DNA of 39,778 bases from JAZKSG01 sp036626215 (GTDB lineage Archaea > Thermoplasmatota > E2 > DHVEG-1), in the NCBI GenBank assembly GCA_036626215.1, contig JAZKSG010000009.1:1-39778 (forward strand). Direction: 5' to 3'. The notes under the pieces were generated by a model. The model was given only the letters and a program-made list of their open reading frames with translations. It did no database searches and was not told the DNA's origin. Shown here piece after piece: positions 32,569-39,778 of this stretch (the stretch's first letter is position 1; each line of letters opens with the position of its first letter). The position numbers and the translations under genes were made by a program.

Positions 32569-34767
32569 ATGGCTGGTTTAGAAGCTGTTCCATCCGATGA
32601 TATGTATCCTGATAGTGTAGATGAAGATATTTTACTTGGTACACTGCTGGATAGTATACCTGATACTATTTATTTTAAGGATCTACATTCTCGTTTTATT
32701 AAAGTCAATAATTCTCAGGCAGAGTTTTTAGGTGTAGATCATCCAGAGGAAGTAGTTGGTAAAACAGATTTTGATTTTTTTACAGAGGAACATGCTAAAA
32801 GTGCCTATCAGGATGAACAAAAAATTATTGAGACTGGTGAGCCGGTTGTCGGAAAAATCGAGAAGGTACGTAGGCACGATGGAGAATTCAGATGGATGTC
32901 TTCAACCAAGATACCTCTCACCGATAAAGATGATAACATCATAGGTATAGCAGGTATCTCTCGTGATATAACTGATAGGATAGAGGCAAAGGAAAAATAT
33001 GAACGGTTAATCAATAGCTCTCCTGATATAATAGCTGAATTCGATCAGAATGGAGAGATATTAACAGCTAATCAGGCGATGGCTGAAGAGTTAGCCTATG
33101 ATACTCCCAAGGAAGTAGTTGGTCGTAATGCTGAAGAATTTCTAAAAGAGGAAGTGTTTGAAAAAGCATTAAAGATCTCTAAGGAAGCTATAAAAAATGA
33201 TGAAATCAAGACTATGGAGGAGAAACGAGGGAAAGGACGTTATTTCCATGATATTTTTGTGCCTCTGAAAACCGGTTCAAAAAAGACTATTCAGGTTATT
33301 TCCAGAGATATAACTGAATTCAAAGAGACACAACATGCTTTAGCTGAAAGTGAAAAAAAATTTAGAGGAATAGCTGAAAGAAGTTTTGATATAATATTTT
33401 CTCTTGATTTAAAAGGAAATATTACTTATGCTTCTCCAGCTGTAGAAAGAATAACAGGTTATAACTCTGAGGAAATACTTGGTAAAAATTTTAAGGATTT
33501 AATCCCAGAGAAGCATACATCTAAAGTGATTGATGTCCTAGAGAGGCTGAAAAAAGGTAAAACAGTAGAGGGTTTTAACATTGAAGTTCAAAGAAAAGAT
33601 AATTCTTTGGCTACTGTAGAAATAAATGCTTCTCCAATAACCCGAAACGGTGAAATAGTTGGTATTCAAGGTGCTGGTAGAGATATAACCAACATAAAAA
33701 GAGTTAGAGATGAAATAAAAGTTAAAGATAAAGCCATTGATTCCTCTATTAACGCTATAGCTATAGCGGATATGAAAGGAAATGTCACTTATGTCAACCA
33801 GTCATTTCTTGATATGTGGGGTTATGAGGACAATGAAGAGGTTATCGGTGAACCTATAGTTAAATTCTGGGAGACTAAAGGTAAGTTTGTGGAAGTAATG
33901 GATGCCCTTATAGAGGAAGGTGGTTGGGTTGGTGAACTAAAAGCTGAAAAGAAAAACAGAGATACTTTTCATGCTCAACTATCTGCTACTACAGTGAGAG
34001 ACGAAGAAGATGAACCAATTTGTATGATGGCTTCTTTTGTAGATATAACTGAACAAAAAAAAGCTGAACAAAAAATTAGGGAATCAGAGCGGGCTAAAAC
34101 TGAGTTTATGAATATTGCTGCCCATGAACTAAAAACACCTATAATACCTATCAAAGGCTATCTCGAAATGATTCTCTGGGATAAAGAAATAGATGAAGAA
34201 AAAAGAAAATGGATAAAAATATGTCTTCGCAACACCAATACTTTGATTTATCTTGTAAACGATATCTTAGATGTCTCGCGGTTAGAATCAAACACTATGA
34301 ATTTAGTGAAAGAAGAAGGCAATATAGAAGACACGGTTACTGGTGTCGTCCAAGATATGTATCCTCTTGCAGATGAAAAAAACATAGATATAGATGCTAG
34401 AATACCTGATGATTTACCATCTTTAAACTTTGATAAACAAAGAATTTCGCAAGTATTAAGAAATCTTATTAACAACGCTATAAAATTTACTTCAGAAAAT
34501 GGAGATATACAGGTCGGGGTGGCAGAACAGGAAAACAAAATAAAAGTTTCGGTGAACGATAACGGGAAAGGTATAAAGAAACAAGATCTACCTAAGCTTT
34601 TCAAAAAATTTTCTCAGCTAGATAAAGGTGAAACTAGAAAAACAACTGGTACAGGTCTAGGTTTATACATATGTAAAGGAATAATAGAAAAACATGATGG
34701 AGAGATATGGGCTGAAAGTACTCCCGGTGAAGGCAGTACTTTCAGTTTTACCTTACCAAAAAAATAA
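32569..34767 (+). CDS. Soluble multi-PAS sensor histidine kinase
   Basis: 732 residues without membrane segments. Four PAS domains (about 25-145, 146-255, 262-380, 388-500), most ending in the GISRDIT or SFVDITE type of junction, precede the HisKA domain with H519 in IAAHELKTPI and the HATPase domain with N box NLINNAIKFTS, G1 DNGKGI and G2 GTGTGLGLYICKGI. It probably senses an internal cue such as redox or a small molecule and phosphorylates the adjacent receiver. No heme- or flavin-specific residue can be called by eye. Confidence 0.94.
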   Translation: MAGLEAVPSDDMYPDSVDEDILLGTLLDSIPDTIYFKDLHSRFIKVNNSQAEFLGVDHPEEVVGKTDFDFFTEEHAKSAYQDEQKIIETGEPVVGKIEKVRRHDGEFRWMSSTKIPLTDKDDNIIGIAGISRDITDRIEAKEKYERLINSSPDIIAEFDQNGEILTANQAMAEELAYDTPKEVVGRNAEEFLKEEVFEKALKISKEAIKNDEIKTMEEKRGKGRYFHDIFVPLKTGSKKTIQVISRDITEFKETQHALAESEKKFRGIAERSFDIIFSLDLKGNITYASPAVERITGYNSEEILGKNFKDLIPEKHTSKVIDVLERLKKGKTVEGFNIEVQRKDNSLATVEINASPITRNGEIVGIQGAGRDITNIKRVRDEIKVKDKAIDSSINAIAIADMKGNVTYVNQSFLDMWGYEDNEEVIGEPIVKFWETKGKFVEVMDALIEEGGWVGELKAEKKNRDTFHAQLSATTVRDEEDEPICMMASFVDITEQKKAEQKIRESERAKTEFMNIAAHELKTPIIPIKGYLEMILWDKEIDEEKRKWIKICLRNTNTLIYLVNDILDVSRLESNTMNLVKEEGNIEDTVTGVVQDMYPLADEKNIDIDARIPDDLPSLNFDKQRISQVLRNLINNAIKFTSENGDIQVGVAEQENKIKVSVNDNGKGIKKQDLPKLFKKFSQLDKGETRKTTGTGLGLYICKGIIEKHDGEIWAESTPGEGSTFSFTLPKK

Positions 34768-34776
34768 ACTTTTTTT

Positions 34777-36519
34777 TTACTTCTCAAAAAAGTTTTTTTG
34801 TTGATAGGAGTCTGTTTCGTATTCTATAAACTGATACTGGGGTTTATCCTTCATAAAGTTATATAGAGACTCATAAAACTCTTCATTTCTATCATTATCT
34901 TCTTTGTTTTCAACAAGATTATTAGCTTTTTCCTGCATCAACTTCCTTTTAATTTTTCTTTGATTCTCCCTACTATTGTATAACTTAATGACTTCTCTAT
35001 TATCCTGGTTGATTTTATGTTCTAAAGGAATTGTTTTTCTTAGTTGATCCACCAGTGTTGAAGCTTCTTCATCAGTTTTAACTTCTTTTTTATCTTTTAT
35101 GTCTAAGAATTTGTTTTTTGAAAACCATAGGAAAATTCCTGCTCCCATACAGAATAATATGACAAAGAACAGAATCATATATGGACTCCAAAAACCAGTT
35201 TTTTGTTCTTTAATTTTAAAAGCTGTTTGAGCAGATGCTTTTTGATTGTCTCCATATTTTTGAACGACTTTAAATGTGTATTCCCCAGGTTCAAAACTAC
35301 CAGTTGGTATAAGTTTAGTTAAAGCATTGGTTACCAGAGTTGAAGTGCTGTCTTGATCCATCCATATCTGTTCACCATTGCTATCATAAAGTGAATAAGT
35401 TAACAATCCATCAGCTTCACCTTTTCCTTCTTTTTTGGTGAGTTCTACTATTGCCTTTATGTTTTTTCCTTCAGAAACCGTTACTTTAGAAAGAGATAGT
35501 GTTACATCGAAAAGAAACTCAGCTCCCCTGTCTTTTTCAGCTGATTGGAAAACCTTTATTCCTTCCTTGTGAGCAGCAGTATATAAAAAACTTTTATCGC
35601 TATATATTCCATAACAGTTGAAAGGTTTTGAAGAGTTTTCCAAAACAAGTTTTTTATCTTGGAGGCTATATTTTTTTATGCCTCCTTCTCCGCCATAACA
35701 TCCGGTGTAGCATTTGTTTCCATATAATAACACATCTAGATATCTTCCGCCGTCACTTCTTCCAACTAAAAATTCAAATTGTTGTCCATTGAATCTAAAA
35801 ATTTTTAGTCCATCGTAGTCACAGGCGACATATACTAAATCCTTGTTGCAATAGACATCCCAATACCATCCAACTGATCCATCAATTTTTTTCTGTGTAT
35901 CTACTAACTCTAGGCGGTTATCCTTTAAATGATAGGCTTTCAAACCGTCATTTCCACATGTATAAACAAAAACGTTATCGTAAAAGACATCTAGGTACTT
36001 TCCGCCATCATCCCTTTCTGTTTTTAAAGATAATTTGTCACCATCGAAATCAAATATTTTTAAACCCCCGTTATCACAAGCGGCAAAAACTAAACCGTTT
36101 TTACTGTAAACACCTCTATATGTGGCGCCATCAGATACTATGTCTTCTAAAACAAGTTTACCATCTTTAACACTAAAAACTTTCAAACCATTGGATTTCC
36201 AACTACTATAAACATATTCACCGTCACCATCTACATCTAGACAAAACGTGTCTTCCATAGGTTTGTAGCGATCTGAAAGGTAGAAATTGTTTCCATCGAA
36301 GTTGTAAACTTTTATACCCTGATCATAGCAAGCAGTATATACAAAAGATTCATCACAATAGACTGCGCGATAACTCCCTCCATCATATCTGGTATCTAAA
36401 GCAAATTTAAAGTTGGTATCGCTAGCTGAGACTAAAGCATTATTTATGCTGAACAGAATTAGAATAATTGAAGAATAAACTAAGATTTTTTTCAAGTTGT
36501 TTCTTCGACTGCTTCCCAT
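34777..36519 (-). CDS. Exported seven-bladed propeller protein with membrane anchor
   Basis: 580 residues. A signal segment (about 12-33) is followed by seven repeats of 38-48 residues (about 35-330) resembling LVIVD-type propeller blades, each with a pattern such as YRGVYSKNGLVFAACDNGG followed by LKIFDF. An Ig-like domain (about 345-435) with SFEPGEYTFKVVQKYG, one membrane helix (about 442-465) and a charged cytoplasmic tail of about 115 residues follow. This reads as an outward ligand-binding or adhesion module linked to a cytoplasmic tail. Convergent with the histidine kinase, with nine bases between the stops. Function unknown. Confidence 0.75.
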   Translation of the reverse strand: MGSSRRNNLKKILVYSSIILILFSINNALVSASDTNFKFALDTRYDGGSYRAVYCDESFVYTACYDQGIKVYNFDGNNFYLSDRYKPMEDTFCLDVDGDGEYVYSSWKSNGLKVFSVKDGKLVLEDIVSDGATYRGVYSKNGLVFAACDNGGLKIFDFDGDKLSLKTERDDGGKYLDVFYDNVFVYTCGNDGLKAYHLKDNRLELVDTQKKIDGSVGWYWDVYCNKDLVYVACDYDGLKIFRFNGQQFEFLVGRSDGGRYLDVLLYGNKCYTGCYGGEGGIKKYSLQDKKLVLENSSKPFNCYGIYSDKSFLYTAAHKEGIKVFQSAEKDRGAEFLFDVTLSLSKVTVSEGKNIKAIVELTKKEGKGEADGLLTYSLYDSNGEQIWMDQDSTSTLVTNALTKLIPTGSFEPGEYTFKVVQKYGDNQKASAQTAFKIKEQKTGFWSPYMILFFVILFCMGAGIFLWFSKNKFLDIKDKKEVKTDEEASTLVDQLRKTIPLEHKINQDNREVIKLYNSRENQRKIKRKLMQEKANNLVENKEDNDRNEEFYESLYNFMKDKPQYQFIEYETDSYQQKNFFEK

Positions 36520-36631
36520 CCCTTCAACTCACCAAACTAAACATTACGAGTACATTACCAAAAATGAGTTAGTACTTTAAAAAGATTACCTTTTAAAAAA
36601 GTTAAAAGAAAAAATTTTAGTAAATTTTTTT

Positions 36632-36706
36632 ATTGTCAGCACTCAAGATCTTCATCATCGCCCCAACAAAAATAGGAGCTCAGCAAGGGTTCGCTCATCA
36701 TACTAA
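36632..36706 (-). ncRNA. C/D box guide RNA
   Basis: Reading the minus strand, four boxes appear in the right order: C ATGATGA (36695-36701), D' CTGA (36680-36683), C' ATGATGA (36652-36658) and D CTGA (36636-36639). The gaps before D' and D are 11 and 12 bases (GCGAACCCTTG and AGATCTTGAGTG), ideal archaeal guide lengths. The D'-C' spacer is 21 bases, longer than usual, but GCTCC and GGGGC in it can pair into a hairpin. The RNA would direct two 2'-O-methylations by the fibrillarin complex. Targets are not assigned. Ends are approximate. Confidence 0.75.
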
Positions 36707-36745
36707 GTAACAAAAAAACCGTTTTTCCCTTTTTAAAGTTTCTAT

Positions 36746-39136
36746 TCAACCCATTATATCCATAATACTGTTTTTCCAGAGATCTTTCAAATTATGGATT
36801 TTTTGATTGATTAAAACTCTTCCATCGTTTTTTATTAACAAACCATTCTTCTTAGTTTCTCCAATCAAAACAAAAGGTACTTGTTTTTCCTCCAAAGTTT
36901 TCTCAAATTTATCTTTTTCTTTTTTTTCAACTTCTGCGATCCATCTAGTATTACTTTCAGAGAAAAGTTTGAAATCATCTCTTATATCCCCAGTTTTTGA
37001 TATATCTACTTCTACACCTGTTTCTCCACCTATAGCCATCTCTGAGAGGCATACCGCTATTCCTCCTTCACTTATATCATGACAGGATGAAACCAATCTT
37101 TTTTCTATACACTCTAACAAACCATCAATAGACTTTTTGAGTATGTCGAAATCTACATGAGGTACTTTTCCTCCTTCAACACTGAGATGTTTATAATATT
37201 CTGATCCACCCATCTCTTTATCTGTATTTTTTCCAACAAGATAAAGTAGGTTGCCAGATTTTTTTAAATCTGAAGTTACACAGTTTTTAATATTTTTTAC
37301 TATGCCTATTCCTGCTATTTCAGGTGTTGGCGGAACAGAAGAAACCATCGACTCGTTGTAGAAACTAACATTTCCAGACATAAAAGGAAGTTTTAGAAAG
37401 CGGGCTATATCGCCTAAACCTCGTGTTGCCTCATAAAATTCACCCATCCGCTCTGGTTTTTCAGGGTTACCAAAGTTAAGGCAGTCTAATAATGCATCTG
37501 GTTTAGCTCCGACAGCAACCAGGTTACGGCAGATTTCATCAACAGCAGAACAGCCGCCATTATATGGATTACGCTCCATGAAACGTGGGTTTACATCGGC
37601 GGTAACTGCTAATCCACGAAAACTGTCTTCTAACGGTTTTAAAACAGTTGCATCGCCATGTCCTTCATTGTTTATTTTACCCTGAAGTGGTTTTATAGCT
37701 GTATTTGCTCTTACTTCATGATCATATTGTCGGATAACCCATTCTTTGGATGCAATGTTAGGTGAGCACAATAGGTCTTGTAGTATTTTGTCTAGATTTT
37801 TGGGTTGTGAAAAATCTTTTTCTTTCTTTTCTAATTTTTTATATTCTGGTTTTTTGTAAGGCCTCTGACAGGTGTCATAAACTGGTCCACCTGTAAAAAA
37901 ATCTAGATCAAGTTCCAAAATTTTTTTATCATTTTTTAATACTTTTATAATCTGATCTTCTATAACTTCTCCAATAGCTACTGCGTTGACATCCCATTGT
38001 TTGCAGATATGTAGAACCTTTTCTACATTTTTTGGTTTAACTACAAACATCATTCTTTCTTGACTTTCTGAAACCCAGATCTCCCAAGGAGACATATCTT
38101 TCTCCTTCAGAGGTATTTCATCTAAATGTATCTCTGCTCCAAAACCGGCATCATAGGCAAGTTCTCCACATACACAAGATAGCCCCCCTCCTCCAAAATC
38201 TTTCAAACCTTCTAAAAGTCCTTTGTTGTTACATTCTAATGTAGCATGCATAAGAGGTTCTTTGGTGATGGGGTCTCCTACTTGAACGGCAGATCTACTG
38301 CTCTCCTCACTTTCATCGGTAAGTTCAGCGGAAGCAAAAGTTACTCCATGAATTCCATCTCTCCCTGTTTTACCACCAACATAAATATAGACATTACCTG
38401 GAGCTTTTACACGAGAGTGAATAAGACGTTTTTTCTCCATTACGCCGATACAACCGACATTTACAAGGCAGTTCCCTGTGTATCCCTCGTGGAAATAAAC
38501 TTGACCTGCCAACGTTGGAATCCCGATACGGTTCCCGTAATCTCTGATTCCATCTACTACGCCTTTGAATAAAAAACGAGGATGCTTCGTTCCTTTAGGA
38601 ACATTTTCCACAGATATATCTAATGGTCCAAAAAACAATGGATCTATATAGGCAATAGGTTGAGCACCCATACAAACGATGTCTCTCACAATTCCTCCTA
38701 CACCTGTTGCAGCTCCTCCATATGGTTCAACAGCTGAGGGATGGTTATGGGACTCCAGAGCGGCGCAATAATAATGATTATCATCAAATTCTACTACTCC
38801 AGCATCTTCCCTAGCTACAATTTTATTTTCTTCTATTCCAAAAACATTTTTTTCTAAGGGAACCTTACTTGATTTATAACAACAATGTTCACTCCAAGCT
38901 TGACCTAAAGCTTGTAACTCAACATCTGTAGGATTCCTGTCTTCGCCACTGAAATAATTCTGGATTCTTTTCATCTCTTCAACAGAGAGAGCTATACCTA
39001 GTGCTTCACTAATTTTTTTTAAGTCATCATCAGAAGCAGAAAGAATATCTACTTCTATAATATCAGATACATCATCTCTTTTAATATACAAATGTTCAAC
39101 AGACACTTTTATCTCCCCTGTATTAAAAAAATTCAT
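36746..39136 (-). CDS. purL: Phosphoribosylformylglycinamidine synthase, PurL subunit
   Basis: Converts FGAR to FGAM with ATP and ammonia supplied by PurQ. The 796 residues show SEHCCYKSSK (82-91), the ESHNHPS motif (128-134) with EPYGGAATGVGG, a linker of about 460-480, and a second half that includes VTADVNPRF and SCHDISEGGIAV. This is the small type that works with separate PurS and PurQ. Its start overlaps the purS stop as ATGA. purQ is not in the window. A short insertion-rich region makes it a little longer than typical small PurL. Confidence 0.96.
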   Translation of the reverse strand: MNFFNTGEIKVSVEHLYIKRDDVSDIIEVDILSASDDDLKKISEALGIALSVEEMKRIQNYFSGEDRNPTDVELQALGQAWSEHCCYKSSKVPLEKNVFGIEENKIVAREDAGVVEFDDNHYYCAALESHNHPSAVEPYGGAATGVGGIVRDIVCMGAQPIAYIDPLFFGPLDISVENVPKGTKHPRFLFKGVVDGIRDYGNRIGIPTLAGQVYFHEGYTGNCLVNVGCIGVMEKKRLIHSRVKAPGNVYIYVGGKTGRDGIHGVTFASAELTDESEESSRSAVQVGDPITKEPLMHATLECNNKGLLEGLKDFGGGGLSCVCGELAYDAGFGAEIHLDEIPLKEKDMSPWEIWVSESQERMMFVVKPKNVEKVLHICKQWDVNAVAIGEVIEDQIIKVLKNDKKILELDLDFFTGGPVYDTCQRPYKKPEYKKLEKKEKDFSQPKNLDKILQDLLCSPNIASKEWVIRQYDHEVRANTAIKPLQGKINNEGHGDATVLKPLEDSFRGLAVTADVNPRFMERNPYNGGCSAVDEICRNLVAVGAKPDALLDCLNFGNPEKPERMGEFYEATRGLGDIARFLKLPFMSGNVSFYNESMVSSVPPTPEIAGIGIVKNIKNCVTSDLKKSGNLLYLVGKNTDKEMGGSEYYKHLSVEGGKVPHVDFDILKKSIDGLLECIEKRLVSSCHDISEGGIAVCLSEMAIGGETGVEVDISKTGDIRDDFKLFSESNTRWIAEVEKKEKDKFEKTLEEKQVPFVLIGETKKNGLLIKNDGRVLINQKIHNLKDLWKNSIMDIMG

Positions 39137-39381
39137 ATTTTATTGATTTCAATCATATAGTCATGTATAACTGGGTTGGTTAGGAGGCGTTCACACATTT
39201 CTTCAACACTTTCTTTTACCTTTTCTTCATCGTTTTCATCAATAGTTAAATCTACAATTTTAAAAGTCTCTGCTTCTTTGACGTTTTTGAAACCCAACAA
39301 CTGCAGGGCTTTCAACGTATTTGCGCCTTCAGGATCAGATATCCCTTTTTTTAAACCAATCTTGATTCTTGCTTGAAACAT
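39133..39381 (-). CDS. purS: PurS subunit of FGAM synthase
   Basis: 82-residue subunit that bridges PurL and PurQ. MFQARIKIGLKKGISDPEGANTLKALQLLGF is the standard PurS start, followed by a second strand-helix with VKESVEEMCERLLTNPVIHDY. It leads the purS-purL unit. The ATG follows an AT-rich region with a TATA-like AATTTAATC about 40 bases upstream and no clear Shine-Dalgarno. Confidence 0.96.
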   Translation of the reverse strand: MFQARIKIGLKKGISDPEGANTLKALQLLGFKNVKEAETFKIVDLTIDENDEEKVKESVEEMCERLLTNPVIHDYMIEINKI

Positions 39382-39523
39382 TTTAAATTCTATGCGGGAA
39401 AATGTATGTTTTATTGATTAAATTATCGATTGTCTAAAAAGATGGATTTGGTCTGTGGTATACTTTCTCTGGTGAAGAGGTAAGGAAAAAGTATAAAGTT
39501 TATCTCCATATTGTTTTTTCTTA

Positions 39524-39778
39524 ATGAAAAAGTTAAGAGTTTACTTAATCTTGGTTTTTTTATTCTTATCTTTTTTCAGTGGATTTTTTTTAGAAATAGA
39601 ACCTGTTAAGGCTGATACTGTTACTTATTACTTTGATAGCTATGATTCTGGTGGTGAGGAATGGGAGTATGACCCTGGTTATATGGTTGACGGTAGTCTG
39701 TCTAGCTTTGCTAAGACAAGGACAGTAGGTGATGTGGAGCTTCTCACTGGTAATAGTTATAGTGGCGGTGGTTCTGGC
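39524..39778 (+). CDS. Exported protein of unknown function, 3' end outside window
   Basis: An open frame from the ATG at 39524 runs to the last base, 85 codons. It begins MKKLRVYLILVFLFLSFFSG, a signal peptide ending near VKA (residue 30). The visible mature part is rich in Tyr, Ser, Gly and Asp (YYFDSYDSGG, EYDPGYMVDGS), as in secreted beta-sandwich proteins. A TATA-like AGTATAAAG lies about 30 bases upstream. Family cannot be named from this fragment. Confidence 0.7.
   Translation, partial: MKKLRVYLILVFLFLSFFSGFFLEIEPVKADTVTYYFDSYDSGGEEWEYDPGYMVDGSLSSFAKTRTVGDVELLTGNSYSGGGSG

Noticed and set aside
1..39778. CRISPR arrays, insertion sequences or phage genes
   Set aside because: No regularly spaced direct repeats, transposase or integrase reading frames, or terminal inverted repeats were seen on either strand.

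Overview
The window is AT-rich DNA from an archaeon, most likely a euryarchaeon related to the Thermoplasmata. Archaeal markers are transcription factor B, archaeal release factor aRF1, fibrillarin, archease, Dph6, an archaeal-type ThrRS with its own editing domain, a beta-CASP RNase of the aCPSF2 kind, PurP, EndoQ and a C/D box guide RNA. A bacterial-type gyrB-gyrA pair, a cold-shock protein and a DUF835-like protein fit a euryarchaeal lineage that acquired bacterial genes. The lineage is an inference; no rRNA gene is present. Many starts have strong Shine-Dalgarno sequences (GGAGG, GGTGA), including several TTG or GTG starts, while others look leaderless. Genes are tightly packed, with many 1-4 bp overlaps and convergent ends a few bases apart. 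I see no CRISPR array, insertion sequence, phage gene or tRNA.

Layout. 1-4757 (minus): purP (cut by the window edge), thrS, a structured intergenic stretch, and gcvT-gcvH. 4841-6233 (plus): fibrillarin and a small-multidrug-export-type membrane protein. 6230-7818 (minus): rlmE and tfb. 7819-8922: a regulatory region, cold-shock gene, terminator and an unannotated 40-aa gene. 8923-13648 (plus): stomatin-nfeD pair, beta-CASP RNase and aRF1. 13900-16264 (plus): OPT transporter overlapped by a PqqD-like gene. 16266-17470 (minus): dph6 overlapped by a glutamine amidotransferase. 17554-18452 (plus): archease, a candidate small RNA and a DUF1858 redox protein. 18460-22060: nikR diverging from a four-gene metal ABC operon that contains an FmdE-like gene, with an operator array between them. 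22065-26526 (minus): gyrB-gyrA. 26747-31002 (plus): Vps62-like membrane protein, EndoQ, free-methionine-sulfoxide-reductase-like GAF protein and an anchored exported protein. 31153-34767 (plus): signalling cassette of RHH protein, DUF835-like membrane protein, receiver and four-PAS histidine kinase. 34777-36519 (minus): exported seven-bladed propeller protein. 36632-36706 (minus): C/D box guide RNA. 36746-39381 (minus): purS-purL. From 39524 (plus): the start of an exported protein cut by the window edge.

How the genes fit together. purP, purL and purS belong to archaeal purine synthesis. Fibrillarin is the methyltransferase that C/D RNAs guide, and one such RNA lies in the window. NikR has all four nickel ligands and faces a repeat-rich promoter region shared with the ABC operon, whose binding protein lacks most zinc-type ligands, so a nickel or other metal uptake module is likely. 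The least conventional pieces are the OPT-PqqD pair, the GATase-Dph6 coupling, the Vps62-like protein, the signalling cassette with its neighbouring propeller, and the unannotated RNAs and microproteins.
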